A DNA stretch of 60,166 bases, from NCBI GenBank assembly GCA_023150895.1, contig JAKLJY010000046.1, positions 1-60,166 on the forward strand, read 5' to 3'. The DNA comes from Myxococcota bacterium. GTDB lineage: Bacteria; Myxococcota_A; Bradymonadia; UBA7976; UBA1532. The notes beneath the pieces were generated by a model. It was not told the DNA's origin, ran no database searches, and saw nothing but the letters and a program-made list of their open reading frames with translations. Positions 27,101 through 37,221 of the stretch are shown piece after piece. Numbering within the stretch: the first letter of the stretch is position 1; each line of letters starts with the position of its first letter. Made by a program: the position numbers and the translations under genes.

Positions 27101-28928
27101 CGTCGGGCACGCAGCCGCCGTTCAACCGACAGGAAAACGCGCCGGGCGAAGCACAGGGGTCGTCGGCGTCGGGCCACGACGGCTCGGGCACGGCGGGGGC
27201 CTGCGGGACGGGCACCAGTTCGGTGAAGGGCACCGTGAGCCCGGTGAGCAGCTCGCCCGGGGCGAGGGAACCGAAGAGTTCCTCCGCGGAGACCGCGTAC
27301 GGTTTGCCATCGACGACGACGTCGAACGCGCCGTCCGTGTCGCCGGCGATCGCGTGACCACCGGCAATGGCGGTGATCTCGGACTCATTCGACTCGGCCG
27401 TGCCCTTCAGCGCGATGCGATGGTCGCCGAACCCGAGTTCCAGGTCCGACTCGAAGCGCAACGTCGACCGTCGCAGGCCCGGCAGCGCCCGCTCACCGAG
27501 CAGATCGGCCGCGCCGTCGAGGACGAGCGCGAACGTGCCGTCCACCGAGAACGGCACGGCGTCGTAGTGGGGGTCGACCTCGATGAAGTCGGTCAGCCAC
27601 ATCACACCTTCGTTCTGGTAGGTCACCTGCGGCGCGCCGTCGTCGAAACGCGTCCGCGCCGTCGTCACGCTCCGGGTGCTTTGAACGGCGAGCAGGTCGT
27701 TGCGGTGTTCCGGCGCGTCCGTGAAGCGCAGCGTCGTCACCGTCTGCGTGGCGACGGGTTCGCCGTCGTCCGCGGTGAACTCGACCTCGGTCACTTCGAG
27801 GGTCGACCACTCGGTGTCCGGAGGCAGGGCGCCGACCTGGCGCTCCGACGCACCGGCGGACTCGGGCAGGCTGAACGTCGTGAACCGGCTCTCGTGCCGG
27901 GCACGCTTCTCGCTTCGCCGCCCGGTGTCCGGGTCCACGGTGGTTTCAACCGTCGTCGTCACATGCGTCGCCACGCGCGCTCGGTAGGTCGCCGCCGCGT
28001 CGACGGGCTCGTCCGCGACTTCCACGGTCGTCTCCGACGTCCGCGTGACCTGCATGCCGTCCTCGTCGAGCGTCTCGCGCTCGAACGGCCGCGCGGGCCG
28101 GCGGTTCGGTTCGACGGTCTCGCGCTTCGGCTGGTAGCGGGTGAGCGTCCCGCGGAGTTTCGCCTCCGTCCGGGACTCGAGCCGCGCTTCGACGTCGCCC
28201 CCCTCGCCGAAGGCCTGCGAAAGAAACGACCGCACCGAGAACGCATCGCCCGCGGACAGCGTGATCGAGGCGACCGGATGACTCTGATACGCGTACTTCT
28301 CCTCGAAGGCCGGCGCCCCGGGGGCGGTCGTCGCCCACCCGGCCGTCTGATGCCACGCGGTCTGAACGAACGTGGTGTCTTCCGTCACCCGGAAGGCCTG
28401 GTCCTCCGTCGAGAGCGCGTATCCGTCGACGGGTGTGTCGACGGTGCGGGCGAGTCGCAGGTCGGCGACGGCCCCGGCGTCGAAGCCGCGCGCGCGCCGG
28501 TAACTCAGGTCGAGCGACTCGAGGGCACCCGTGCCGTCGTGCAGCGGCTCGGAGAACGCCTGATACCCGCCGGTCGGATCGTACACGCCGCGCGCGTCTC
28601 GCTCGGGCAGGACCTCGGGCGCGTCGAGCGCGAGGCTCGGGATGGAGATCACCGCGTTGCCCGCCTCGGGTCCCGCCGCGCGAGCCGCCTCGCCGATGAT
28701 GAAGGGCAAGAGAGAAAGCGGCCCCGTCGGGCGCGCCTCGACGCTCTGAAACTGATCGAGGACGTCGCGGACGGTCTGCCGCTCCGCCGATGCCATCCCC
28801 GACCACTCGATCTGTCGGCTGTCGGTGGGCAGCCCGCCGCCGCCGTCGTCGCCGCACGCCGTCGCGGTGCCCGCGCACACGAGCGCGAGACACACGAAGC
28901 GGTGCGGTGACCGGAATTGGGTTGTCAT
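24153..28928 (-). CDS. Large lipoprotein: unknown N-terminal domain, LDLa module, eight Cys/Asp repeats, PPC-like C-terminal domains
   Basis: 1591 aa. Lipobox TATAC near residue 25. Residues ~30-585 are a domain shared with the downstream gene product (same landmarks: LPT-S-Q-EWS, VLPE--A-GVY-PTGG, GFG-I-KG). At ~590-630 lies an LDL-receptor class A module (FSCRLNGGCVPDALRCDGRDDC...SDEIDC). Residues ~631-888 are eight repeats of about 32 residues with the pattern CDNGxDDDxDGLWDCxDxDC, similar to MopE-type metal-binding segments. A Cys-rich stretch (ALGQFCNPANAC, VAGTLCRNGGCQ) and four or five beta-sandwich repeats of the bacterial pre-peptidase (PPC) type complete the protein. It is probably Ca2+-binding and surface-exposed. 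The next gene downstream is its paralogue, whose stop is 13 bases from this start on the same strand. Confidence 0.85.
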   Translation of the reverse strand: MTTQFRSPHRFVCLALVCAGTATACGDDGGGGLPTDSRQIEWSGMASAERQTVRDVLDQFQSVEARPTGPLSLLPFIIGEAARAAGPEAGNAVISIPSLALDAPEVLPERDARGVYDPTGGYQAFSEPLHDGTGALESLDLSYRRARGFDAGAVADLRLARTVDTPVDGYALSTEDQAFRVTEDTTFVQTAWHQTAGWATTAPGAPAFEEKYAYQSHPVASITLSAGDAFSVRSFLSQAFGEGGDVEARLESRTEAKLRGTLTRYQPKRETVEPNRRPARPFERETLDEDGMQVTRTSETTVEVADEPVDAAATYRARVATHVTTTVETTVDPDTGRRSEKRARHESRFTTFSLPESAGASERQVGALPPDTEWSTLEVTEVEFTADDGEPVATQTVTTLRFTDAPEHRNDLLAVQSTRSVTTARTRFDDGAPQVTYQNEGVMWLTDFIEVDPHYDAVPFSVDGTFALVLDGAADLLGERALPGLRRSTLRFESDLELGFGDHRIALKGTAESNESEITAIAGGHAIAGDTDGAFDVVVDGKPYAVSAEELFGSLAPGELLTGLTVPFTELVPVPQAPAVPEPSWPDADDPCASPGAFSCRLNGGCVPDALRCDGRDDCGDGSDEIDCPARPEICDNALDDDLDGLYDCQDEDCRQTAFCPSPEPEICDNGADDDFDGLWDCADDDCAFEPFCQPVPPEICDNGLDDDGDFLWDCDDADCRFPGGICAAPEICDNGADDDFDGLWDCEDDDCAFGPFCQPAAPEICDNGLDDDGDFLWDCEDADCRFPGGVCARPEICDNGFDDDFDGLWDCEDADCRFPGGVCARPEICDNGFDDDRDGLWDCEDADCQFQGGICAGAEACDNGADDDFDGLWDCEDDDCAFNEACVECVFDANCALGQFCNPANACETAACVSDLVCVAGTLCRNGGCQEGGRACDDVSACFFGERCVLEGGRLNGLCLPDDERDALPGGEFAETLTDAGLVFRLDLDRRARVTVEVKGPAGDCVAGLRLEVTARDANASVLVDRVEPGAGCLVYEIDLEPARYAFTLTAPGRIGDVELVARFDVATRLLVGEACPRVSDIERCEDGTFCLQGGRDGFGVCLPLDPLPLPIVAHVEPDDDRAAVEAALSFVNVDRRARLEAREIDVFAVRVPEPAWVTVETDDGAGACPGDTRLARIDGAVFEADGLGAALTPGARLGVDDDGGLAPCSRLAAALPAGVHFFAVEHGVEAGAPFDYVLRVRARPLIEVDGRCDAAGRENGCGFGAACLDLDGDLDGRCVEVRETLPGQTAGQVNVGLLGLHDLVVRHPVDATIRVLDAEGACTRDATVELARVTEGALERVAAGGGGAQPCAGLDLALEPGVYRVAIGPVPGGVQAFGYALEVDLRVAEGGVCDRGGAFDRCDTGLCLVGASAGEGICGALATTSESEPNEAIAAIDAAAVRPGARVGGSLGGGVVVDTHDAFAVDLEVETALAVDVFGTDGLCPGDTRITRVDADLLASEGSFGALAAPLATDDDGAGGGCARLVETLPAGRHYFVVDSPARDRFDYVFLPKTLSVAGARCDAARWLDACAGVCDDPDFDGDGICVGP
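26266..27037. repeat. Eight ~96-bp coding repeats (Cys/Asp-rich metal-binding type)
   Basis: Eight units encode the pattern ICDNG-DDD-DGLWDC-D-DC. Units 5, 6 and 7 are nearly identical in DNA, including the RFPGGVCARP linker, indicating recent unequal duplication. Confidence 0.9.
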
Positions 28929-28941
28929 GGCGTGACCCGCC

Positions 28942-31311
<2,370 letters not shown>

Positions 31312-31490
31312 CGCAATCCCCTTCACGGTCGTGTCGTCGTCGACGGTCGAGGCGACCACCGAACGCCCCCCGGACGCCGACCGCCGGCCCGAAATTCACG
31401 TCATTGTGCGACCGACGGACAACCCGTACGCGATTCCGGTTCGCGCCTCACCGACTGGACAGGACGAACCGGCCGCGTAATGCTGAGGAC

Positions 31491-31880
31491 ATGCGAATCA
31501 ACGGACCCAACGCGTCACCGACCCAGGCCCCCGCGGCGAAAGCCCCGGAGGAGCCGGGCGCGTCGTCGGCCCGGTCCGAGGCCCCCATCGGCCCCGGCTC
31601 GCTCGTCGACGTGCGCCTCATCGCCAACCCCGAGCTCGTGCGGCCGAAGCCGCCGGTGCAGACGCCGCAGGAGGCCCGCCGCGCGGCGGGTGAAGCCGTG
31701 CAGGCGCTGAAGGCCGAGCCGCAGCGCGCGGTGCAGGTGGCGGGCAAGGTGCGCCCCGAGGCGGCCGCGGCGGCCGTCGCGAGCGATGCACCCGCCCCGG
31801 CACCCGCCCCGACGCCGACCCCCTCGCGGGTGCCCGATCTGACCTCGCTGACGCTGCAGATCGTCAAGTCCGAGGGCTGA
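31491..31880 (+). CDS. Small Ala/Pro-rich protein of unknown function
   Basis: 129 aa from the ATG at 31491, with TGAGGA 6 bases upstream; the longer frame starting at 31404 has no such signal. It is a soluble, low-complexity protein: MRINGPNASPTQAP, then SLVDVRLIANPELVRPKPP, a charged helical stretch (TPQEARRAAGEAVQALKAEP) and the end LTSLTLQIVKSEG. The short, disordered layout is like that of small regulatory proteins (anti-sigma or chaperone-like), but I recognise no family. Its 3' end overlaps the convergent rRNA methyltransferase gene by 17 bases. Confidence 0.65.
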   Translation: MRINGPNASPTQAPAAKAPEEPGASSARSEAPIGPGSLVDVRLIANPELVRPKPPVQTPQEARRAAGEAVQALKAEPQRAVQVAGKVRPEAAAAAVASDAPAPAPAPTPTPSRVPDLTSLTLQIVKSEG

Positions 31881-32721
31881 CGGGCCGCCAGACCTCGAGG
31901 GCGACGGCGGCGGTCACCGCGACGGTCGACCCCTCGGCTCCCAAGGCCGCGCGCACCGCCTCGGCGCTCCGGTGAAACCCGCTCGGCCCCATGCGCGCGA
32001 GCGCGGCGGCGTCGGCGGGGGAGAGCGACAGGACGCGTCGCATCTCGGTCCGGCCGACCCGCTCGAAGTGGGTCCCCAAGCGCCCCTCGACCCGCTCGGC
32101 CTTGTCTGCGGCCACGTCGAGCAGCCCGAGCGCGCGCACGAGCTCGGTCAGGTGCTCGGGCAGGGGCGTCACGACGATCAGGGCGCCGTCCGGGGCGAGC
32201 ACGCGGCGGAACTCCGCGGGGTTGCGGGGTGCAAAGGCGTCGAGGACGACGGCGGCGCAGGCGTCCGCCAGCGGCCACGGCCCCCAGGTGTCGACCAATG
32301 CGGCCGCCGCCCGCGGGTGGACCCGGGCGGCCCGTTTCAACGCCGGTTTCGAGACGTCGAGCGCGAGTCCGACCGCTTCGGGCGCGCCTTCGAGCACCCG
32401 GGCGAGGTGGTGTGCCGTGCCCGCGCCGGCCTCGACGACCAGCGCGCCGGGGTCTCGCAGGAATGGGCCGGCGGCCCCCGCCAGGGCCTCCGAGAGGAAA
32501 TCGTAGTGCCCGGCGCTCAGGAAGTCGGCCCGCAGCGCGATCAGCTCGGCCGGATCGCCCTCGTGCCGCGTCCCACCGGGCGCGAGGTGCACATACCCCT
32601 GCCGGGCGACGTCGAAGGTGTGCCCCCGCGCGCAGCGCAGGCTCGCGGCGGGGCCGGCCACGGTCCGGGTCAGCCCGCCTCGACACACGGGGCAGCGCAG
32701 GGCGGCGTCCATCGTCGTCAT
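31864..32721 (-). CDS. RlmA-like 23S rRNA (guanine-N1)-methyltransferase
   Basis: 285 aa. The N-terminus has the zinc-binding pattern CPVC...CARGH followed by TFDVARQGYVHLAP, characteristic of RlmA enzymes that methylate N1 of G745/G748 in 23S rRNA helix 35. A SAM-binding Rossmann core follows: VVEAGAGTAHHLARVL, GLALDVSKPALKRAAR, VVLDAFAPRNPAEFRRVLAPDG. The length (about 270-290 in the family) fits. It is cytoplasmic. It ends within the last bases of the opposing small gene and begins 18 bases after the stop of the peroxidase-like gene on the same strand. Which guanine is modified cannot be told. Confidence 0.85.
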   Translation of the reverse strand: MTTMDAALRCPVCRGGLTRTVAGPAASLRCARGHTFDVARQGYVHLAPGGTRHEGDPAELIALRADFLSAGHYDFLSEALAGAAGPFLRDPGALVVEAGAGTAHHLARVLEGAPEAVGLALDVSKPALKRAARVHPRAAAALVDTWGPWPLADACAAVVLDAFAPRNPAEFRRVLAPDGALIVVTPLPEHLTELVRALGLLDVAADKAERVEGRLGTHFERVGRTEMRRVLSLSPADAAALARMGPSGFHRSAEAVRAALGAEGSTVAVTAAVALEVWRPVSPRT

Positions 32722-32739
32722 GCAGCGCTCACGCGGGCC

Positions 32740-35172
32740 TCACTCGGGGCGCCCGTCGAGGCACTCGAGGTAGGCGACGAGGTCCTCGATCTGGCGCGCG
32801 TCGAGCGGACTCGTGACCCCGTGGAGGTCCTCCGGATTGTGCACCGTGAAGACCTCGCGCAGCGTGAGCGCGCGGCCGTCGTGCAGGTAGGGCGCCGAGT
32901 CCCACAGGCCGTGCAGGGTGGGCGTGTCGAAGCCCGTCAACACACCGCCGAGGCGCTGCCCCGCAGCCGCATCGAGCGTGCCGACGTCGTGCACGCGGGG
33001 GATGCGCTCGGGGGCGTCGGCGCCCTCGATGAACGCGCTGTCCGTCAGCGACGGGCCGCCGTGGCAATCCCGGCACCCCGTCTCCGGCGCGTCGAAGAGA
33101 GCGCGTCCCCGCTCGGCCTCCGGGGGCAGCGTGCCATCGGGGGCGCGCCGCGGGCTGCGCGGGAAGTGCGTGAGCGAACCGACATAGGCCGCGAGCGCGT
33201 CGAGGTCCTCGCCGGCGCCCGCCTTCGGGCCACGCAGCGGGTGGTCGCGGCCCGCGGCGTGAAAGTCCGCGTCGGGCAGCAGCCCCTCGCCCCCGAACGG
33301 CCCGCGGATGTCATGCTCGAAGTCTTGAATCTCGTCGAAGTTGCCGGACCAGTGAATCGGTCCGTGCGCGTCGCCCCCCCGCCCTGCGAGAGAGATCGTG
33401 TTGCGCAGGCCCTCGCCGCGATCCGTGAAGTCCCAGGTCAGGCCGTCGTCCTCACCATCGGGATGACAGTGCGCGCAGGCGACGTACATGTCCCGCGTGA
33501 GGCGCGGATCGGCCGCGTCGTGAAACAGACGTTTGCCCTGGAGAACCTCGGGGGCGAAGGGCTCCGCGTCGGGCGGCAGCAGGTCGATGCGGGCGACGGG
33601 CTCGGGCCGCTCGCTGAAGTCGGACACATCGTAGACGACGAGCGCGCGGTCGAGGGCGGCGTCGGCGAGAAGCAGGCGGTCGTCGGGCGTCAGGGCCAGG
33701 CCGGCGATGTGATGCCCCACGTCGACCAGCGTGCCGGACTGCGTGCCATCGAGGCGGTCGAGGCGCTCGATGGTGCGCGCCCCGGGCATGGAGACGAACA
33801 GATGGTCGCCGCGGGACGAATACACGGCGGCATGGGCGAACCCCCGGTTGTCGAACTGTTTGCGCCGCGCGAAGACCTCGGCGGCGGCGTCAGGGCCGAC
33901 GTCGACGAAGGACACCACCGCGCGGATCGTCGTCTGATGGGTCAAGGGCACGCCGGTCCGGAACAGACCGCCGCCCGTGTTGGCCTGCAACGAGGGCACG
34001 GCCAGCTCGCGGCCGTGCGGCGCGAGCGCGAGCACGTCCAGCAGCGACGGCACGCCGCCGATCTCGGTATCCGACGAGGCCTGCGGATCGAACGCCAGCG
34101 GGACGTCGTGCAGGTCGATCTCCTGCGGCGTCAGGCGCCAGAGCAGGCCGCGCCCGTCGCGCGAGCGCCAGCGCGAGACGAAGAGGACGTCGCCCTCGAT
34201 GCCCTGCCCCCAGGCGAGCCCGCGTGCGTCGGGGAACCCGAAGATCTCGACCACGGGGCCGCCGTCGAGGGGTACGCGGGCCACCGCCCCGCGGGCCGAG
34301 AGCGTCGCGTAGACCACCCCCTCGCCGGGCCGGCCCACCACCCCGAAGGGCCGCGCGCCGGGCGGCAGGGGCAGGGGGCGCACGGACTCGGCCGCGGGTG
34401 TCGGCCCCGACGCCAACTCGGGCGGCCGCACGAGGTCGAGGCGGTCGGCCCCCCGGCACGCCACCACGAAGCCGTCGTCGACCGCGGTCACGGTGCGGGG
34501 CTCGTCGCCGACGGCGTGTTGCGACTCGACGACGAACGACGCGGGCCCGGGGCCGCCCTCGCGGAGAATCACCAGTCGGTCGGCGTCGGGCACGACCACG
34601 GCCACCCGCAGCGCGCCCTCCGGGCCGTGGGCGAGCGCGATCGTGCCGCTCGAGACGGGGCGGACGGGCAGGGGCGGGTGCGTCGCCGTGATCAGGGCCG
34701 TGGCCGTCGAGCGATTGCCGACCCGGTCGAACGCCGTCAGGACGGCCCGGAACCGCCCCGGCGCCGCGTAGGTCACCCGCGCGACCGGATCGGGCCCCGG
34801 GGTCTCTTGCCGCGTGCCATCGCCGAAGTCCCACTGGTATGCCACCGCGCCGGTGCTCGCCGACCCGTCGAGCACGACCTCGGCCCCCACGTCGACCGCT
34901 TGCGCGGGGCCGGGGAGGGCTTGCAGTGGGGCGTCGGCTGCGCGGGCGTCGGCCTGTGCGTCGGCGGCGCGGGCGTCGGCGTGGCGCGCATCGGCCGGTG
35001 CGTCGGGTTCCGCGTCGGTGAGGCGTGCATCGGCCGGCGCGTCGGGTTCGGCGTCGGTGAGGCGTGCATCGGCCGGCGAGCCCATTGGCCCCCCGGACGC
35101 ACCGGAGCCACACCCCGCGCCGGTCAGCAGGCCCGCGATGAGCCACGCGGCAGAGGTACGAACCGCGCTCAC
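32740..35172 (-). CDS. Lipoprotein with PKD domain, beta-propeller-like region and di-haem (MauG/CcpA-type) peroxidase domain
   Basis: 810 aa from a GTG start overlapping the previous stop (GTGA). Lipobox TGAGC. Residues ~30-80 are duplicated ARLTDAEPDAPAD spacer units. A PKD domain follows (~82-162, VVLDGSASTG...YQWDFGDG), then a long six- or seven-bladed propeller-like stretch, then a C-terminal cytochrome region. There CAHCH (~565-569) and CRDCH (~700-704) give two c-type haem sites and TPTLHGLWDSAPYLHDGRALTLREVF is the typical peroxidase end. Such proteins reduce H2O2 or modify protein side chains in the periplasm. It forms an operon with the upstream LVIVD-type propeller gene. Confidence 0.85.
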   Translation of the reverse strand: MSAVRTSAAWLIAGLLTGAGCGSGASGGPMGSPADARLTDAEPDAPADARLTDAEPDAPADARHADARAADAQADARAADAPLQALPGPAQAVDVGAEVVLDGSASTGAVAYQWDFGDGTRQETPGPDPVARVTYAAPGRFRAVLTAFDRVGNRSTATALITATHPPLPVRPVSSGTIALAHGPEGALRVAVVVPDADRLVILREGGPGPASFVVESQHAVGDEPRTVTAVDDGFVVACRGADRLDLVRPPELASGPTPAAESVRPLPLPPGARPFGVVGRPGEGVVYATLSARGAVARVPLDGGPVVEIFGFPDARGLAWGQGIEGDVLFVSRWRSRDGRGLLWRLTPQEIDLHDVPLAFDPQASSDTEIGGVPSLLDVLALAPHGRELAVPSLQANTGGGLFRTGVPLTHQTTIRAVVSFVDVGPDAAAEVFARRKQFDNRGFAHAAVYSSRGDHLFVSMPGARTIERLDRLDGTQSGTLVDVGHHIAGLALTPDDRLLLADAALDRALVVYDVSDFSERPEPVARIDLLPPDAEPFAPEVLQGKRLFHDAADPRLTRDMYVACAHCHPDGEDDGLTWDFTDRGEGLRNTISLAGRGGDAHGPIHWSGNFDEIQDFEHDIRGPFGGEGLLPDADFHAAGRDHPLRGPKAGAGEDLDALAAYVGSLTHFPRSPRRAPDGTLPPEAERGRALFDAPETGCRDCHGGPSLTDSAFIEGADAPERIPRVHDVGTLDAAAGQRLGGVLTGFDTPTLHGLWDSAPYLHDGRALTLREVFTVHNPEDLHGVTSPLDARQIEDLVAYLECLDGRPE

Positions 35173-36869
35173 GGAGCCGCCGCGACGGTCGTGAAGGTCG
35201 ACGTGAAGGCCGTCGCCGTGCGGTTGCCGGCCCAGTCCGCCACGCCGCCCGCGGGGACGTCGACCACATAGGTCGTCCCCGGGCGCAACGGCGAGACGGG
35301 CCAGAAGTTCACCAATGTCTCCTGCGCGCTCAGGTAGCCGTCCACGCGGGTCAGGGCGGGGTCCGTGCCGGCCTCGTACACCCGCACGGAGCCCTCGAAC
35401 ACGCTCCCCGGATCGACCATCTCGCCGAAGCCGAGGCCGATGCGCGACGACAGCGCGAGCCCGGTCGTGCCATCGGGCGGCCAGACCCAGGTGACGGCGG
35501 GCGCGCGGGCGTCCGGCTCCGCGCGCACCGGCACGATCGCGCTGCCCTGATCGGGCACGGCCATGTCATCCACACCGAGCACGCCGAGGTGCCCGACCGG
35601 CACGAACGTGTCGAGATCGCCGGTCAGGTGATACTCGGCGATGGGCGTCGGGCGCGTCGGATCGGAGATGTCATACGTGCGTGCGACGTCGGACTCGCCG
35701 ACATACGCCGTGTCCTCGTGGACGAAAACATAGCCACCGTTGCCCGGCAGAAACACATCGCCCGCGTAGACCGGGCGTGTCGGATCGCGGACGTCCCAGA
35801 TCATGAGCCCGCCGCCGCCCTGCTTGCGGGCGTAGTAGACGAAGCCATTGGCGAAGGTGGTGAAGTAGGCCTCCTTCGGCTCGCCCGAGGCGTCCGTCGC
35901 GCGGAAGTCCCCCCCCGGGACGGGCTGCGGCCGGGCCGGATCGCTGACGTCGAGGAGCAGCGTGCGCGCCCCCTCCGCGGCGGTGGCGACGAGCAGGTTG
36001 CCCGACACCTGCACCTGCTCGATGCGCATGATGGGATCGGGCACGTAGCGGTTCACGAGCACCGGCGCCCGCGGATCCGTCGCGTCGACGATGTAGATGC
36101 CGTTGTCGGCCCCGGCGACGTAGACGTAGGGCACCTGCCAGAAGACGCTGAGGACGACCCGCGCGTAGGCGTCCGGGTAGAAGTACTCGTCGAAGGGCAA
36201 CGGGGTGACCGGCACCGGGTTCAGCGTGTCGGCGAGGTCCCAGAACAGAATGCCGCCGAAGCGCAGCTGCCTGGAGTGGTTGGTGACCGCCCAGCGGCCG
36301 TTCAGGTTCGAGAAGCCGATGCTGTGCGATTCGCGCATGACGTCGCTCGTGCCCGAGCCGGCGACCACCGGCGCGCAGGGGTCCGAGACGTCCCAGAGCG
36401 TGATGCCGCCCGTACGGCCGAACTCGGGCGCCCAGGGCATGAGCAGATAGCCGTCGTACATGACCACCAGATTGTGGTGGTCCGAGATGTCAGTGGGGCC
36501 GCCGTCGAGGTAGGCGCAGTTCACCCCCAGTTGCTCGGGCGTGAAGGTCACGCGCGGCAGACCCGGCCCGCGGTTGGGCGGCGCGCCGTCCGGGGGCGGA
36601 TACGGTCGACCGAGGTCCGGCGCGAGGGCGTCGGGCAGCGGGCCGGCGTCGGGGGCGGCGTCGGCCGGGTCGCCGGCGCGGGCGTCGGACTCGGGAGATG
36701 CCGCGGCGTCGGTCGGGTCGGCAGGGCCGGCGTCCGGTTCGGCGCCGTCGGCCGGACTCTCTGCGCCCCCTCCGCACGCCGCGATGAGGCACAGCGCGCC
36801 GGCCGGCAGCAGGCGAGACCACCGCGCCCACGCGGAGCGCACATCGACGAAGGCATGGGCGGAGAACAT
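35169..36869 (-). CDS. Lipoprotein with LVIVD-type beta-propeller and C-terminal Ig-like domain
   Basis: 566 aa from the ATG at 36869; a start at 36899 is less likely. Lipobox LIAAC. A short PDA/DAA spacer is followed by a propeller whose blades show the LVIVD signature form (LWDVSDPCAPVVAGSG, IYIVDATDPRAPVLVNRY, LLLDVSDPARPQPV, MIWDVRDPTRPVYAGDV, TYDISDPTRPTPIAEYH). The last ~100 residues form an Ig-like (Big_5-type) domain beginning LSSRIGLGFGEMVDPGS. LVIVD proteins are secreted propellers of unknown function. It is the first gene of the two-gene operon with the di-haem peroxidase. Confidence 0.85.
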   Translation of the reverse strand: MFSAHAFVDVRSAWARWSRLLPAGALCLIAACGGGAESPADGAEPDAGPADPTDAAASPESDARAGDPADAAPDAGPLPDALAPDLGRPYPPPDGAPPNRGPGLPRVTFTPEQLGVNCAYLDGGPTDISDHHNLVVMYDGYLLMPWAPEFGRTGGITLWDVSDPCAPVVAGSGTSDVMRESHSIGFSNLNGRWAVTNHSRQLRFGGILFWDLADTLNPVPVTPLPFDEYFYPDAYARVVLSVFWQVPYVYVAGADNGIYIVDATDPRAPVLVNRYVPDPIMRIEQVQVSGNLLVATAAEGARTLLLDVSDPARPQPVPGGDFRATDASGEPKEAYFTTFANGFVYYARKQGGGGLMIWDVRDPTRPVYAGDVFLPGNGGYVFVHEDTAYVGESDVARTYDISDPTRPTPIAEYHLTGDLDTFVPVGHLGVLGVDDMAVPDQGSAIVPVRAEPDARAPAVTWVWPPDGTTGLALSSRIGLGFGEMVDPGSVFEGSVRVYEAGTDPALTRVDGYLSAQETLVNFWPVSPLRPGTTYVVDVPAGGVADWAGNRTATAFTSTFTTVAAAP

Positions 36870-37221
36870 TGGGCGGGATACTACGCCACGCGGGCGCACG
36901 CCGTCTCAATCGCACGCGATCTCGCCGCTCCAGCGGGCGCCGACGAGCGCGCGCCAGGGCATCCGATCGTGGCCGAGGTCGGCCTCGAACGCCGTGCCTC
37001 GCTCGGCCGTCCCGGGCGCAGTGTCCGGCGTCCGACGAGACCGTTCGCCACCCCGTTGTCGACTTCCGCGCGAGTTCCTCGGCGCCGAGAGCGAGCTTTC
37101 AAGACACGGACATGGGCCGGGACTTCGGGGAGACGCTGCGATTCCCGCAAGAGACCTGCGGAATTTCGCCGATTTTCCGCAGGAGGGTTGCGGATTTTCG
37201 GAAGACGGCGCGATGCGCGCG
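36870..37221. other. 352-bp intergenic region without a gene
   Basis: It lies between the stop of one leftward operon and the start of the next. I found no convincing coding frame. Its right part is AT-richer than the surroundings and contains three copies of a TGCGGAwTTTCG-like 12-mer in alternating orientation (37157, 37171, 37189). Two of them form the hairpin annotated at 37155-37183. Confidence 0.6.
37155..37183 (-). terminator. Hairpin downstream of the DUF3857 operon, possible terminator
   Basis: A 9-bp perfect stem (CCTGCGGAA / TTCCGCAGG) with an 11-base loop lies 39-67 bases after the stop of the second DUF3857 gene, followed on the minus strand by TCTCTTG. The U-tract is poor, so an operator for the following operon is an alternative. 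Confidence 0.45.

Noticed and set aside
24321-28910. 1529-codon open frame on the plus strand
   Set aside because: It is entirely antisense to the 1591-aa lipoprotein, with no recognisable domain and no ribosome binding site. The sense frame has signal peptide, LDLa and repeats.
31972-35271. 1099-codon open frame on the plus strand
   Set aside because: It is antisense to the RlmA-like and peroxidase genes, with shadow composition.
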